Counted from the stretch's first letter, positions 46,459-56,897 are shown. The stretch: DNA of 64,000 nt from Bacteroides stercorirosoris (GCF_900142015.1 NZ_FQZN01000007.1:62001-126000); one strand, 5' to 3'. Numbers and translations are program-made. The notes: generated from the letters alone by a model not told the origin.

Positions 46459-49400
46459 ATGAAGAACTTTATGTTGTTTCTGATGACGCTCTTCCTGAGC
46501 TGTCATGTGATGGCCCAACAGACCACAGTTACCGGTACAATTACTGACGGTACGGATGGTTCCCCTCTGATTGGCGCCAATGTCCTGGTAAAAGGAACCG
46601 GTACCGGTTCTATAGCGGACGTAAATGGAAAATTTAGTGTGAGTGTTCCGACCGGTAAAGATGTACTGGTAATTTCCTGTATCGGATATAAGCAACAGGA
46701 AATTACCTTGAAGCCGGGACAAAAAGTCGTGAATGTGGTGATGAAAGAAGACTCTGAACTTCTGGATGAAGTAGTGGTTGTAGGTTACGGTACGATGAAA
46801 AAGAGTGACCTTTCCGGTGCTTCGGTATCTATGGGCGAAGATAAAATTAAAGGCTCGATTATTACGAATCTTGACCAGTCTTTGCAGGGACGTGCAGCCG
46901 GTGTGACGGCGGTGCAGACTTCGGGTGCCCCAGGTTCAGCTTCCTCTATCCGTGTACGCGGACAGGCCACCATCAATTCTAATGCCGAACCGCTTTATGT
47001 GATAGATGGCGTGATTGTGCAAGGCGGAAGTACAAGCGGTTCTTCTTTAGGCTTTGGTGATGCGCTGGACAATGGTACTACGTCTACTATTTCCCCATTG
47101 TCAACCATTAACCCCGCTGACATCTTAAGTATGGAGATTCTGAAAGATGCTTCTGCTACAGCTATCTATGGTGCACAAGGTGCGAACGGTGTGGTTCTGA
47201 TTACTACTAAGAGAGGTAGAGCCGGTGAAGCCAAGTTCTCTTACGATGGTATGATGGCTGTAAGTCGTCAAACAAAACGTTTGGATATGCTCAATCTCCG
47301 GGGCTTTGGAGGGTATTATAATGATTTTGTGGCCTCAGGCTTCGGGGGCGTGAAAGAAGATCCTTATTATAGTGATGTTTCTTTGTTGGGCGTAGGTACC
47401 AACTGGCAGGATGCCATTTTCCAGACAGCTTTCCAACAGCAACATCAAGTGTCGGCACAAGGTGGTACGGAGAAAATCCAGTACTATGTATCGGCCGGTT
47501 ATATGGATCAGGAAGGTACTATCATCGGTTCTAACTTCAATCGTTTATCTTTACGCGTAAATTTAGATGCGCAGTTGAAGAAATGGCTGAAATTGGGGTT
47601 GAGTGCTACGTTTGCCGATTCGAATGATGACATAAAGTTGGCTGATGGTGCCGAAGGTATTGTCGGTTTCGCTCTGACTTCTTTACCTGAGGCTCCTATT
47701 TATGACATTGATGGAAACTATGCCTCTTTTGCCCGCGAGAATTACAGCATTCATAACCCTATTGCCAAGGCTATGGAGCACAACAATATGTTGAATCGCA
47801 AGAAGCTTTCAGGTAATATTTACGCAGAACTGACACCAGTCAAGAATTTGACATGGCATGCGGAACTAGGTTATGATATTGGTTACAGTAAGGCAGAAGT
47901 GTATAACAACGCCATAGACTTGCCTAACTGGAAAGAAGCTAATGAAAGTAGTATTCAGAAAAATAACAATACTTTCTGGCAGTTGAAGAACTACGTGACT
48001 TATAATAACACGTTTGCCGAGAAGCATTCTGTAAGTGCAATGATAGGTCAGGAATGCTGGGAAAGTAAATATGACTATACTAAAGTCGCTAACTCCAATC
48101 TGCCTTCCGACGCTGTACATAATCCGATGTTAGGTACTAATACCCCAACCATTGGTGCTGGTTTTGGCAGTAGTTCTATGGCTTCGTTCTTTACCCGTTG
48201 GACTTATAGCTATGACAACCGTTACAATGCTACCTATACTTACCGTTACGACGGTTCCTCAAACTTCGGCCCGAACAATCGTTGGGCAGGATTTCACTCT
48301 TTCGCTCTGTCTTGGCGCTTTACTAACGAGAAGTTCATGAAGAATATCAAATGGATCAGCAATGGTAAATTACGTGCCGGTTGGGGGCAGACTGGTAATT
48401 CCAGTATTAATTCTTATGTGTGGGGTGTGAATATGCAACAGGTGTATACCTCGCTTGGAGCTGGTTACCGTCCGCAGAATATTCCTAATCTGGATGTGAA
48501 ATGGGAGAAACAAGAACAGATAAATCTGGGACTTGACCTCGGTTTCCTCAATGATAGAATTAATGTAACTCTCGATTGGTATCAAAAGGAATCCAAGGAT
48601 ATGCTGATGGATTTGCAGATGCCTACTTACATGGGTACCTCGGGCAATGATAACTCTAAACTGCGAGCACCGATGGGTAACTACGGACACATCCGTAATA
48701 CTGGATTAGAGTTGACGCTGAATACTCACCCGTTGATTGGCAATTTCCAGTGGGACTCGGAATTCCAGATTTCTTGGAATAAGAATAAGTTGATAGCCTT
48801 GAACGGTACAGCCAGTTCGGCCATTATGGGGTATGCGCAATGGGGAAGTACATTGGTAAGCCTTTCTGATACAGGCGAAAGTCTCTACTCTTTTTATGGA
48901 TATGTGACAGATGGTATTTATCAGGACCTTGCCGATTTGCAAACTTCACCCAAACCTGTGAAATATCCGGCGAATGGAGTGTTTGATGGTGCTAATACTG
49001 TATATGTGGGTGATATTAAATACAAAGACCTGAATGGTGATGGTGTGATAAACGAGAATGACCGTACCAATATCGGTTCACCCATGCCTAAGTTCACATT
49101 CGGGTGGAACAATACGTTCCGCTATAAAGGCTTCGACCTGAGTATTTTTATCAACGGAAGTTATGGCAATAAAGTGATGAATCTTACTAAACGCAATCTG
49201 ACTACCATGAGTTCTCCTTGGGCCAATCAGCATGCTGATGTTTTGAAACGTGCCCAACTGGAACCGATTGATCCTTCTATTGTATATACCGACGGTACGA
49301 AGTGGTACAATCATGTGGAGAATGTACGTGTTGCCAATCCGAATGCTTCTTTACCGCGTGCTATTATCGGTGATCCTAACGATAACGACCGTATCAGTGA

Positions 49401-49662
49401 CCGTTATGTGGAAGACGGTTCTTACATTCGTCTGAAGAATATTTCGTTGGGTTATACCTTCCCTAAAAAGTGGATGAGCAAGTGCGGTATAGAGAATCTG
49501 CGTGTTTACTGTAACATTCAGAATCTGCTGACCATTACAGGCTATGACGGCTATGACCCCGAGATAGGTGTCAGTACAATGTCTCCGAATGTATATGGTG
49601 TGGACTTTGGACGTTATCCTTCACCTACTACTTATTCCTTTGGTTTGAATCTCTCTTTTTAA
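46459..49662 (+). CDS. SusC-type TonB-dependent receptor of the mannan locus
   Basis: A 1067-residue outer-membrane transporter. Signal peptide (MLFLMTLFLSCHVMAQ), regulatory-like domain (VTGTITDGTDGSPLIGANV, about 22-97), canonical TonB box (LDEVVVVGYGTMKKSD), plug (AEPLYVIDGVIVQGG, SMEILKDASATAIYGAQGA) and a barrel ending FGLNLSF. It imports mannan oligosaccharides with the SusD partner coded 20 bases downstream. Unlike the other three susC genes in this window, it lacks the shared structured leader and has the AraC-type promoter motif instead. Confidence 0.96.
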   Translation: MKNFMLFLMTLFLSCHVMAQQTTVTGTITDGTDGSPLIGANVLVKGTGTGSIADVNGKFSVSVPTGKDVLVISCIGYKQQEITLKPGQKVVNVVMKEDSELLDEVVVVGYGTMKKSDLSGASVSMGEDKIKGSIITNLDQSLQGRAAGVTAVQTSGAPGSASSIRVRGQATINSNAEPLYVIDGVIVQGGSTSGSSLGFGDALDNGTTSTISPLSTINPADILSMEILKDASATAIYGAQGANGVVLITTKRGRAGEAKFSYDGMMAVSRQTKRLDMLNLRGFGGYYNDFVASGFGGVKEDPYYSDVSLLGVGTNWQDAIFQTAFQQQHQVSAQGGTEKIQYYVSAGYMDQEGTIIGSNFNRLSLRVNLDAQLKKWLKLGLSATFADSNDDIKLADGAEGIVGFALTSLPEAPIYDIDGNYASFARENYSIHNPIAKAMEHNNMLNRKKLSGNIYAELTPVKNLTWHAELGYDIGYSKAEVYNNAIDLPNWKEANESSIQKNNNTFWQLKNYVTYNNTFAEKHSVSAMIGQECWESKYDYTKVANSNLPSDAVHNPMLGTNTPTIGAGFGSSSMASFFTRWTYSYDNRYNATYTYRYDGSSNFGPNNRWAGFHSFALSWRFTNEKFMKNIKWISNGKLRAGWGQTGNSSINSYVWGVNMQQVYTSLGAGYRPQNIPNLDVKWEKQEQINLGLDLGFLNDRINVTLDWYQKESKDMLMDLQMPTYMGTSGNDNSKLRAPMGNYGHIRNTGLELTLNTHPLIGNFQWDSEFQISWNKNKLIALNGTASSAIMGYAQWGSTLVSLSDTGESLYSFYGYVTDGIYQDLADLQTSPKPVKYPANGVFDGANTVYVGDIKYKDLNGDGVINENDRTNIGSPMPKFTFGWNNTFRYKGFDLSIFINGSYGNKVMNLTKRNLTTMSSPWANQHADVLKRAQLEPIDPSIVYTDGTKWYNHVENVRVANPNASLPRAIIGDPNDNDRISDRYVEDGSYIRLKNISLGYTFPKKWMSKCGIENLRVYCNIQNLLTITGYDGYDPEIGVSTMSPNVYGVDFGRYPSPTTYSFGLNLSF

Positions 49663-49682
49663 CCGTTTAAATAGAATAACAC

Positions 49683-51413
49683 ATGAAAGTATCAAAACTT
49701 AAATATATAGCAATGGGAGCGATACTGGGATTATCCTTCGTATCGTGCGAGGATTTCCTTGACAGACCCAATGAGGATAGTTACAACGATGGCAACTATT
49801 TCCAGAATGATGCCCAGACCAAAGTAAGTGTCAATACACTTTACAATTCACCGTGGTACGACTTTTTGAGTCGTGGATATTATAAGATTCCTGAGGCATT
49901 GTCGGGTAACTTGCTTTTGGGTGGAAGCCCTTATGCCAATTTTACGGTAAACGGCAGTGACGAAGATATGAAAAGTACATCTAACTCATTGTGGGCTGTC
50001 AATGCGCAGGCCAATACCATTTATAACCGATTGAAAACGGCCAATGCTTCTGAAAGTGTGAAGAATACCGCTATGGGCGAATGTCTGGCCTGGAAGGCGA
50101 TGGCTTATTTTTATCTGGTACGTATTTTCGGTGAAGTGCCAATCGTTCATGATAACAGTTCGGAAATAGCGGCAGGCAACTACAATGAAAAATATAAAGT
50201 GAAAGCTGCCGACATTTATGAATATATCATTATGACCTTGGAAAAGGCCATTGAATTACTGCCGGAGGAAAATCAAGCCGGGCGTATAGACCGATGGGCT
50301 GCCAAAGGATTGCTGGCCAAAGTTTACCTGACAAAATCCGGAATCAACGCCAACGGAAACGGACAACGGGATGCAGATGACCTGGCTAAGGCTGCCAATT
50401 ATGCTAAAGATGTCATCAATAATTCAGGTAAACAGCTGATGGCTAATTATGAGGATATTTTCAAAGGAGAAAATGATTTTTGTGATGAGAGCTTGTTTGG
50501 CTGGCGCTGGACTGCTGAACAAAATAATTATACCTGTGGAAACTGTCTGACTTCGGAACTTGCCATGAAGGGCTTTGAAACTTATAATTGTTGGGGTGAT
50601 TGGACTGCACCTTCTGTTGACTTGCAGGATGCGTTCAATGTTTCTCCGCTTGATAATCCTACTCAGCGGAACCAGAGTGATGCCCGCCGCAAAGCCACAA
50701 TGATGATGGCTGGTGATAAGTATAGTTATTGGTGGCAGGACAAGGGAGGATTCAATTATCTGGATTTTCTTTATGATAAGGAATATGCACCCGGTTCTAA
50801 TGACGGTTTGCAGTCGGGCACCGGTGCCAATATCGCTAAGCATCTTTATGGAAATACAAACGACCATATCAAGACGTTCGGTATCAGTCCGGGACAACAA
50901 TGCAGCTCGTTGAGTACTCATGTGCTCCGTCTGGCGGATATATATCTGGTTTATGCCGAGGCTGTAATCGGTAACAACAATTCTACTACGGATGCAAGTG
51001 CCATTGACGCTTTTTATAAAGTTCGCCAGCGTGCTGTATCTGCTTACGAAAGACCTTCCAGTATCACTCTTGACCAGGTTTTGAAGGAACGTCGTTTAGA
51101 AATGGCCTTTGAAGGTGACTATTGGTTCGACCTTGTTCGTATGTCTTATTACGATGTAAATAAAGCAATGGATATCATTAAAGCGCAACGCCGTAACGGT
51201 TACTATGGATTACCCGATCTCTACAAAGAGTATAAGATGAATAATGTATGGAACGTAGATGAATCTACCATGTACTATGAGACTAATACTCCGAAACCTA
51301 ATGTGACGGCATCTATTTTCAAACTCCCCCTTCCTGACGAAGATGTGGTGTATAATCCCCATTTGCTGGATGAGGCTCAACACGTGGATGTAAGAACGGA
51401 GTTTGTTTATTAA
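49683..51413 (+). CDS. SusD/RagB-family mannan-oligosaccharide-binding lipoprotein
   Basis: A 576-residue lipoprotein (signal ending GAILGLSFVSC, then EDFLDRPNEDSY). SusD landmarks are ECLAWKAMAYFYLVRIFGEVPI, the TPR-type RIDRWAAKGLLAKVYLTKSG, LRLADIYLVYAEAV, and LDQVLKERRLEMAFEGDYWFDLVR (in part). It holds glycan at the cell surface over the SusC channel. The specific ligand is inferred from the mannanase genes around it. Confidence 0.95.
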   Translation: MKVSKLKYIAMGAILGLSFVSCEDFLDRPNEDSYNDGNYFQNDAQTKVSVNTLYNSPWYDFLSRGYYKIPEALSGNLLLGGSPYANFTVNGSDEDMKSTSNSLWAVNAQANTIYNRLKTANASESVKNTAMGECLAWKAMAYFYLVRIFGEVPIVHDNSSEIAAGNYNEKYKVKAADIYEYIIMTLEKAIELLPEENQAGRIDRWAAKGLLAKVYLTKSGINANGNGQRDADDLAKAANYAKDVINNSGKQLMANYEDIFKGENDFCDESLFGWRWTAEQNNYTCGNCLTSELAMKGFETYNCWGDWTAPSVDLQDAFNVSPLDNPTQRNQSDARRKATMMMAGDKYSYWWQDKGGFNYLDFLYDKEYAPGSNDGLQSGTGANIAKHLYGNTNDHIKTFGISPGQQCSSLSTHVLRLADIYLVYAEAVIGNNNSTTDASAIDAFYKVRQRAVSAYERPSSITLDQVLKERRLEMAFEGDYWFDLVRMSYYDVNKAMDIIKAQRRNGYYGLPDLYKEYKMNNVWNVDESTMYYETNTPKPNVTASIFKLPLPDEDVVYNPHLLDEAQHVDVRTEFVY

Positions 51414-51427
51414 TCAGTTAAACAGTA

Positions 51428-52777
51428 ATGAATATGAAAATGAATATATATTTCAAAGGGTTGGTAGTAAGTCTGCTGCTGATTGCGGGAATGTTTACTT
51501 CATGTGAGGACCAGCCTGATAAGTTTGAGCTTACCGGTGGTCTGCCCCAGGTGAGTTATATACGTATGCCTTATTTGGCACAGTCGGATTCGCTTATTGT
51601 GGAGGCAAGTCTGAAATCTGTTATTTGCCTTGTGGGTGATAACCTTACAAGTATCAAGGAACTCTATTTTAATGATCAAAAGGCACAGTTGAATACCAGT
51701 TATATCACATCTCATACTATGATTGTACAGATACCTGACAATATACCTGAAGAAGTGAGTGACAAAATTTATATGGTGACTGCCTCGCAGGATACGGTAG
51801 AATATGCTTTCCATGTGATCGTTCCCAAGCCGATGATAGCTTCTATGTCATGTGAATACGCTACTGCCGGAAGTGAAGTGACTCTTTATGGAAATTACTT
51901 CATTGATGATCCTAATGTGCCGCTTACTGTTATTCTTCCAGATGGTAAACAACTTACCACGTTTACAAAGCTCACTAATAGTACTATCACTTTCAGAATG
52001 CCCGAATGTGATACAGAGGGCTCTATTCGTGTAGCGTCTATTTATGGCGAGAGTACTTCTACGTTCCACTATCTCGATTCGCGTGGCCTTATGTTCGACT
52101 TTGACGGAAAGACTGGTTTGGGTAATCACGGTTGGCACGAAAGAGAAATCAAGACGGATGAAACCTCACTTACGGGCAACTTTGTCCAGTTGGGTGACGG
52201 TACATCAAAAATGAGTGTGGACGGTGGTTGGAACGACGGTGTATTTGCATTCGAATATTGGTGTGGTTCGTGGGATAGTCCGCAGAATGTGACATCGGGT
52301 GATGGTATTGCATTGCATAATCTGGTAGATTTTACAGATTTTGCTAATATGGCCTTGAAGTTCGAGATGTATATTCCTACGTCTAATCCGTGGAGTGCGG
52401 GTGCTATGCAGATTTGTTTTGCAGGTTATGACAAGGTGACGCTGAGTGGTAATCCTATAGAAGGATTTGACGGGGTTGTTGCAGGAGCCAATGCCAAGGT
52501 CTTTAATGGAGAAGATGGTTTAGGGGCATACGGTCGTGCGTTGTACCGCCCTTGGATGGATACCGGCTCTTACGATACCGGTGATAAATGGGTAACTGTA
52601 ACTGTACCTATTTCCAACTTTACTCTCGACCGTTTAGGTGCAGCGGCTGAAAGTGTTCCCAGTTCACCGGGAGATTTTGCCAGTCTGACATTCTTCGTTG
52701 TAGGCGGAGGTGTGAATGGTACAGAGTGTACGCCGATTATCAAAATCGATAATATCCGTGCGGTTCCCAATAAATAA
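51428..52777 (+). CDS. Surface glycan-binding lipoprotein (IPT/TIG domains plus SGBP-B-like domain)
   Basis: A 449-residue lipoprotein (signal ending LIAGMFTSC, then EDQPDKFE). The first 200 residues hold two Ig-like/TIG folds (LVEASLKSVICLVGDNLTS region; SCEYATAGSEVTLYGNYF). Residues about 215-449 resemble the C-terminal binding domain of SGBP-B proteins of Bacteroides glycan loci (LMFDFDGKTGLGNHGWHE, FVQLGDGTSKMSVDGGWNDG, FEYWCGSWDSPQN, CTPIIKIDNIRAVPNK), with several exposed Trp residues suited to glycan stacking. It stands at the usual SGBP place after susD. Start codons at 51428, 51434 and 51440 are all possible. Confidence 0.83.
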   Translation: MNMKMNIYFKGLVVSLLLIAGMFTSCEDQPDKFELTGGLPQVSYIRMPYLAQSDSLIVEASLKSVICLVGDNLTSIKELYFNDQKAQLNTSYITSHTMIVQIPDNIPEEVSDKIYMVTASQDTVEYAFHVIVPKPMIASMSCEYATAGSEVTLYGNYFIDDPNVPLTVILPDGKQLTTFTKLTNSTITFRMPECDTEGSIRVASIYGESTSTFHYLDSRGLMFDFDGKTGLGNHGWHEREIKTDETSLTGNFVQLGDGTSKMSVDGGWNDGVFAFEYWCGSWDSPQNVTSGDGIALHNLVDFTDFANMALKFEMYIPTSNPWSAGAMQICFAGYDKVTLSGNPIEGFDGVVAGANAKVFNGEDGLGAYGRALYRPWMDTGSYDTGDKWVTVTVPISNFTLDRLGAAAESVPSSPGDFASLTFFVVGGGVNGTECTPIIKIDNIRAVPNK

Positions 52778-52797
52778 CCTTTAAAGATACTATAGAT

Positions 52798-55113
52798 ATG
52801 AACAAGACATATAAACTTTCGGCACTTTGGATGATGTGCCTCATACTCTTGGGTTGCTTGTCATTTTCGGCCTGCGATGATGGAGATGAAGAAGATACTA
52901 ACCAATATAAAGGTGGTATCAGCTTGAATGTGTTTGGTCCCAGTCCTGTAGCCCGTGGCGGTGTACTCCGCTTCCTGGGTAGCGGAATGGATAAGATACA
53001 ATCTGTATCTATTCCCGGATGCGGGGAGATTACTGATATAGAAGTAATCAGTGCGAATGAGATACGCGTAACCGTTCCTCAAACGGCTGAAGTAGGGTAT
53101 GTTACTCTGAAAACACCTACGGGAGAGATTACTACAAAGACTAAGATTACTTATACCGAGCCTATAGGCGTAGAGACGATTACACCTAATCCGGTGAAAC
53201 CTGGCGATGTACTCACCATCAAGGGTGAATATCTGAATCTTATTAAAGAAGTAATCTTCTTTGAAGAGTTACCGGTAGGTGAGGCTGATTTCATCGCACA
53301 CTCACGCCAGGAAATTCAGGTGAAAGTTCCAATGGAAGCAAAGACAGGTGACGTGACTTTGGCTGATGCTTCTTCCGATGATTCCGATGCTTTGCGTAAC
53401 CTGATACAAGTGGAGGGAATTGTTATTATTCTGCCTTCTGTGGAAGCACCGCTTGACCTGACTGCAAAGAAACCGGGTGATGAAATTGTAGTGAAGGGTA
53501 AAGACCTTGATTTGGTAAATACGGTGAAGATGCCAAATGGTGAAGAAGTGGAATTTGCATACGATAAATCTGAAGGGGGTGAAGAAACCATCACATTTAT
53601 ATTACCGGAAAATGCAACGGATGGAGCTGTTGTGATGATTCCCGCTTCGGGTGTGGAAGTAGCTATTGCCAACATTGGCATGGCACTACCTGAAAAGGTA
53701 GTAGCAACTCCGGCTGACGGATTGCGCGGCGGTGATGTGATTACATTGACGGGTGTCAATATGGAACTGGTGACTACCATTACTTTCCCGGGTATGGAAG
53801 AGGCTGTAGAGCCTGCTTCGAAGAGTGCTACAGAGGTGAAAGTAACGATGCCTGCTGCTGCTATCAGTGGTGAGTTGCTGCTGAACACGGCAAGTGGTAC
53901 TTCCGTACCGGTGGCTATTACTACTCTGAAACCGGAATTCATGTCATTTGCCAATGATGCCGTTTCTTTGGGTGGTGATGTAACTATTCAAGGTAAGAAT
54001 CTTGACTTAGTAGCTAAGGTGGTTTATACCGGTGGTGCCGAAGTGGAAGTTATTCCGGCTTCTGCGACAGAACTGACTGTAGAGATGCCTACTATGGGCA
54101 CGGAATCCGGTGTATTGACATTGGTGATGGCAAATGGAGAGAGTGTTGAAACGGGAAAACTTACTATTAATGCTCCCGAGTTCTGCTACATCCCTGTATT
54201 GCCGGGTGAAGAAACGGAGTTGAAAGGTGGCGAGATATTCGAGATTGGGGTCGCAAATGGTGATAAACTGACAGGTGTTCAGATAAATAGCCAGAATGTT
54301 CAGTATATCATCAACGGTGATAAACTCTATATAAGTATTCCGCAGGCAGCTGGTAAAGGGACTAAGGTAACATTGATTTCTTCTAACGGCACGATTGATT
54401 ATAGCATTGATTTCGTTCCGGCGACTGAGATTACAACCGTCATCTGGACGGGTGTTGGTGATGTAGGTTCTTGGGGAGGCATGTCCGACCTTTCCTGGGG
54501 TGGCTATGACTGGTCTACGGTGACTGCCGGAACAGACTTAACAATTCATTTCGTTGAATATGAGACGGCTGATTATTGGCAAATGCGTTTTGGTAATGGT
54601 TCTTGGGCTGCATTGCCTGGCAGTGGTGGAGATATTTCACTTGAAGCCGGCGCTAAAAGCTATACGCTTACGTTGACTCAGGAAATGATTGATGAATTGG
54701 TTAATAATGGTGGGCTGGTTATGACTGGTTGCAATTACATCATTGGCAAGATTACCTTAACAGAACATATCAGCTTGGAAACTGCTGTGTGGAAAGGTAG
54801 CCTTGATATGGCAGCTTGGTCAGTGAACCATGAGATGAAACCTAACACCATGTTTGTGGATGCCGGACTGAAGGCAGGTATGACGTTGAGGCTCTATTTC
54901 GATGTGTATGATGCTGACAGTAAAGTGAAATTGTTCGATGGTCATTGGGGTGGTTTGTTTGATGGCGCGGAACTGGTACCCGATGCCAGTGGAGTGATTG
55001 CTATTTCTGTAGATGATGACTTGGCTACCAAATTGACGACTCTTATAGACTGGGGATATAGTTTTATTGTGCAAGGCACGGGTTGTACACTTACAAAAGT
55101 TACCATTGAATAG
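52798..55113 (+). CDS. Long surface lipoprotein with five TIG-like repeats and two C-terminal beta-sandwich modules
   Basis: A 771-residue lipoprotein (cleavage before Cys26, LSFSAC). Residues about 45-535 form a stalk of five TIG/Ig-like repeats (SLNVFGPSPVARGGVLRF; ITPNPVKPGDVLTIKG; KKPGDEIVVKGKDLDLV; GLRGGDVITLTGVNMELV; SLGGDVTIQGKNLDLV). Residues about 542-660 and 660-771 are two related modules, each opening VWxG and ending in a G-C then [IL]xKxTxxE pattern (TVIWTGVGDVGSWGG to NYIIGKITLTEH; TAVWKGSLDMAAWSV to CTLTKVTIE). I read them as carbohydrate-binding-like modules on a long arm. A related module seems to sit inside the GH26 enzyme coded next. Glycan binding is inference. Confidence 0.75.
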   Translation: MNKTYKLSALWMMCLILLGCLSFSACDDGDEEDTNQYKGGISLNVFGPSPVARGGVLRFLGSGMDKIQSVSIPGCGEITDIEVISANEIRVTVPQTAEVGYVTLKTPTGEITTKTKITYTEPIGVETITPNPVKPGDVLTIKGEYLNLIKEVIFFEELPVGEADFIAHSRQEIQVKVPMEAKTGDVTLADASSDDSDALRNLIQVEGIVIILPSVEAPLDLTAKKPGDEIVVKGKDLDLVNTVKMPNGEEVEFAYDKSEGGEETITFILPENATDGAVVMIPASGVEVAIANIGMALPEKVVATPADGLRGGDVITLTGVNMELVTTITFPGMEEAVEPASKSATEVKVTMPAAAISGELLLNTASGTSVPVAITTLKPEFMSFANDAVSLGGDVTIQGKNLDLVAKVVYTGGAEVEVIPASATELTVEMPTMGTESGVLTLVMANGESVETGKLTINAPEFCYIPVLPGEETELKGGEIFEIGVANGDKLTGVQINSQNVQYIINGDKLYISIPQAAGKGTKVTLISSNGTIDYSIDFVPATEITTVIWTGVGDVGSWGGMSDLSWGGYDWSTVTAGTDLTIHFVEYETADYWQMRFGNGSWAALPGSGGDISLEAGAKSYTLTLTQEMIDELVNNGGLVMTGCNYIIGKITLTEHISLETAVWKGSLDMAAWSVNHEMKPNTMFVDAGLKAGMTLRLYFDVYDADSKVKLFDGHWGGLFDGAELVPDASGVIAISVDDDLATKLTTLIDWGYSFIVQGTGCTLTKVTIE

Positions 55114-55193
55114 AATGCAATTCTTAAAGGGAGGAAAAGATGTCTCTTTCTGATACCCCTTTTCCTCTCTCAAACATAAAAATGTAGTAGATT

Positions 55194-56897
55194 ATGAAAA
55201 TGAATAAGATATGTGCTGCCCTGTTTGCGGCAGCAACTTTCGGACTTGTAGCCTGCACCGATACCGATGCGAAATATACCATTCCCGAAGTGGAGGCACC
55301 AGTACTGGTGTCCACCACTCCGGAGGCGAATGCCGCCAAGGTAAAGAGGGGCGAAATCACCATTGAGGTGAAGTATGACAAGAACGTGTTTTTTGCTACG
55401 AAAGACTTGGATAAGATTTCATTTACCGGCGGCACGCTGATCAGTGCTGACGTATATGGATCGAGTAACGTACTGACACTGACTGTGAATGTGCCCGGGC
55501 GCGAAACAGCTTGTACGCTCTCTATTCCCGAAGGCGTAGTGTTGGGACCGAACAAGGTGCCTGCTCCGGCAGTGTCTCTTCAGTTTACTACCGTTGCTTT
55601 GGATAAGACACCGGTAATGGCTACTTCAGCCAAAGCTATGAAGCTCTATGACTATCTGCTTGCCAACTACGAAACCAAATCGCTCTCAGGCATGATGGCC
55701 AAAGAGTCGTGGAATACAGACATGTCCGAACGCGTCTATCAATGGACGGGCAAATATCCTGCCATCAATACCTTCGACTATGGTCATCTGGCATGGTCGG
55801 TGGCAGGTGCCAACTGGATAAACTATGGCGACATCACTCCCGTAAAGGAATGGGCGGACAAAAATGGTATCGTGTCGTGTATGTGGCACTGGAACGTGCC
55901 CAAGGAAGCTCCTGCCGACTACATCACATTATGGAGCGGCGAACAGGATATGCCTGCCGACTGGAGTCAATCTGTGCAACTGAATAATGATGCCGCCAAA
56001 GCTATCTTTGCCACTGCCAAAGTGGGTGACGTGGTGCGTGTGGCTGTGAAAGATGTAGAAGAGGGTGCACAAGCTGCCTTTAAGCATGGAAGCACATGGG
56101 CAGGAATCACTCCCGAATACGAATACTTCGACATTACGGGTGATTTCACCATGCCCATTACCGAGGACATCCTTACGGTACTGAAGGAAAACGGCTTGAT
56201 TGTAGGCGGTCACCACTACGTGGCTACTGGCATCTATCTGGAAGGCGAAGGTATCACTGGCGTTCCTGACCTTGGAACCGGATATGCTTTCTATAAAGAT
56301 GAAACCAACTTTGATGCATCCAATGCCTTGATAGAAGGTACTTGGGAAAATAAATTCTTTGTGCAAGACCTTGCCAGTGTGGCAGGTTATCTGAAACTGC
56401 TAAAAGAAGCCGACATACCTGTACTGTGGCGTCCGCTTCATGAAGCGGCGGGCAAGTGGTTCTGGTGGGGAAAAGACGCTGCCAGCTTCAAGGCCATCTG
56501 GATTGCTATGTTCGATTACTTCAAGGCGCAGGGATTGGACAACCTCATCTGGGTATGGACCGCTGAAACCGGTGATGAAGATTGGTACCCGGGCGACCAG
56601 TATGTGGATATTATCGGAAGTGATATCTACTCGAAGGATGTGGAAACTTGCGCATCGCGATATGTGGCTATTTCGGCTACATACGGCAACAAGATGATTA
56701 CGCTGAGTGAGTGTGGTTCGGTAGGTAAAATCTCCGAGCAATGGGCTGCCGGTGCACGCTGGTCTTGGTTTATGCCTTGGTATGATGGTGAGGAAGAAGA
56801 TGGAACCCCGATAGTACATGCCGATGAAGCCTGGTGGAAGGATGCTATGGAACAGAGTTATGTTATAACTCGTGACCAGGTGCCTTCGATGGAATAA
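55194..56897 (+). CDS. GH26 beta-mannanase lipoprotein with an inserted binding-like module
   Basis: A 567-residue lipoprotein (signal ending ATFGLVAC). Residues about 34-135 are an Ig-like (Big_5-type) domain. The GH26 barrel starts near 145 (KLYDYLLANYETKSLSG), is interrupted after MWHWNVP (about 237), and resumes near 370. Acid/base is Glu417 in WRPLHEAAGKWFWWG and nucleophile Glu506 in ITLSECGS. The interrupting part (about 243-352; YITLWSGEQDMPADW to YVATGIYLEG) resembles the two C-terminal modules of the preceding lipoprotein. The enzyme hydrolyses beta-1,4-mannan, probably at the surface. A hairpin lies in the 80-base gap before it (arms 55131-55139 and 55159-55167). It is the last gene of the susC operon. 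Confidence 0.88.
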   Translation: MKMNKICAALFAAATFGLVACTDTDAKYTIPEVEAPVLVSTTPEANAAKVKRGEITIEVKYDKNVFFATKDLDKISFTGGTLISADVYGSSNVLTLTVNVPGRETACTLSIPEGVVLGPNKVPAPAVSLQFTTVALDKTPVMATSAKAMKLYDYLLANYETKSLSGMMAKESWNTDMSERVYQWTGKYPAINTFDYGHLAWSVAGANWINYGDITPVKEWADKNGIVSCMWHWNVPKEAPADYITLWSGEQDMPADWSQSVQLNNDAAKAIFATAKVGDVVRVAVKDVEEGAQAAFKHGSTWAGITPEYEYFDITGDFTMPITEDILTVLKENGLIVGGHHYVATGIYLEGEGITGVPDLGTGYAFYKDETNFDASNALIEGTWENKFFVQDLASVAGYLKLLKEADIPVLWRPLHEAAGKWFWWGKDAASFKAIWIAMFDYFKAQGLDNLIWVWTAETGDEDWYPGDQYVDIIGSDIYSKDVETCASRYVAISATYGNKMITLSECGSVGKISEQWAAGARWSWFMPWYDGEEEDGTPIVHADEAWWKDAMEQSYVITRDQVPSME

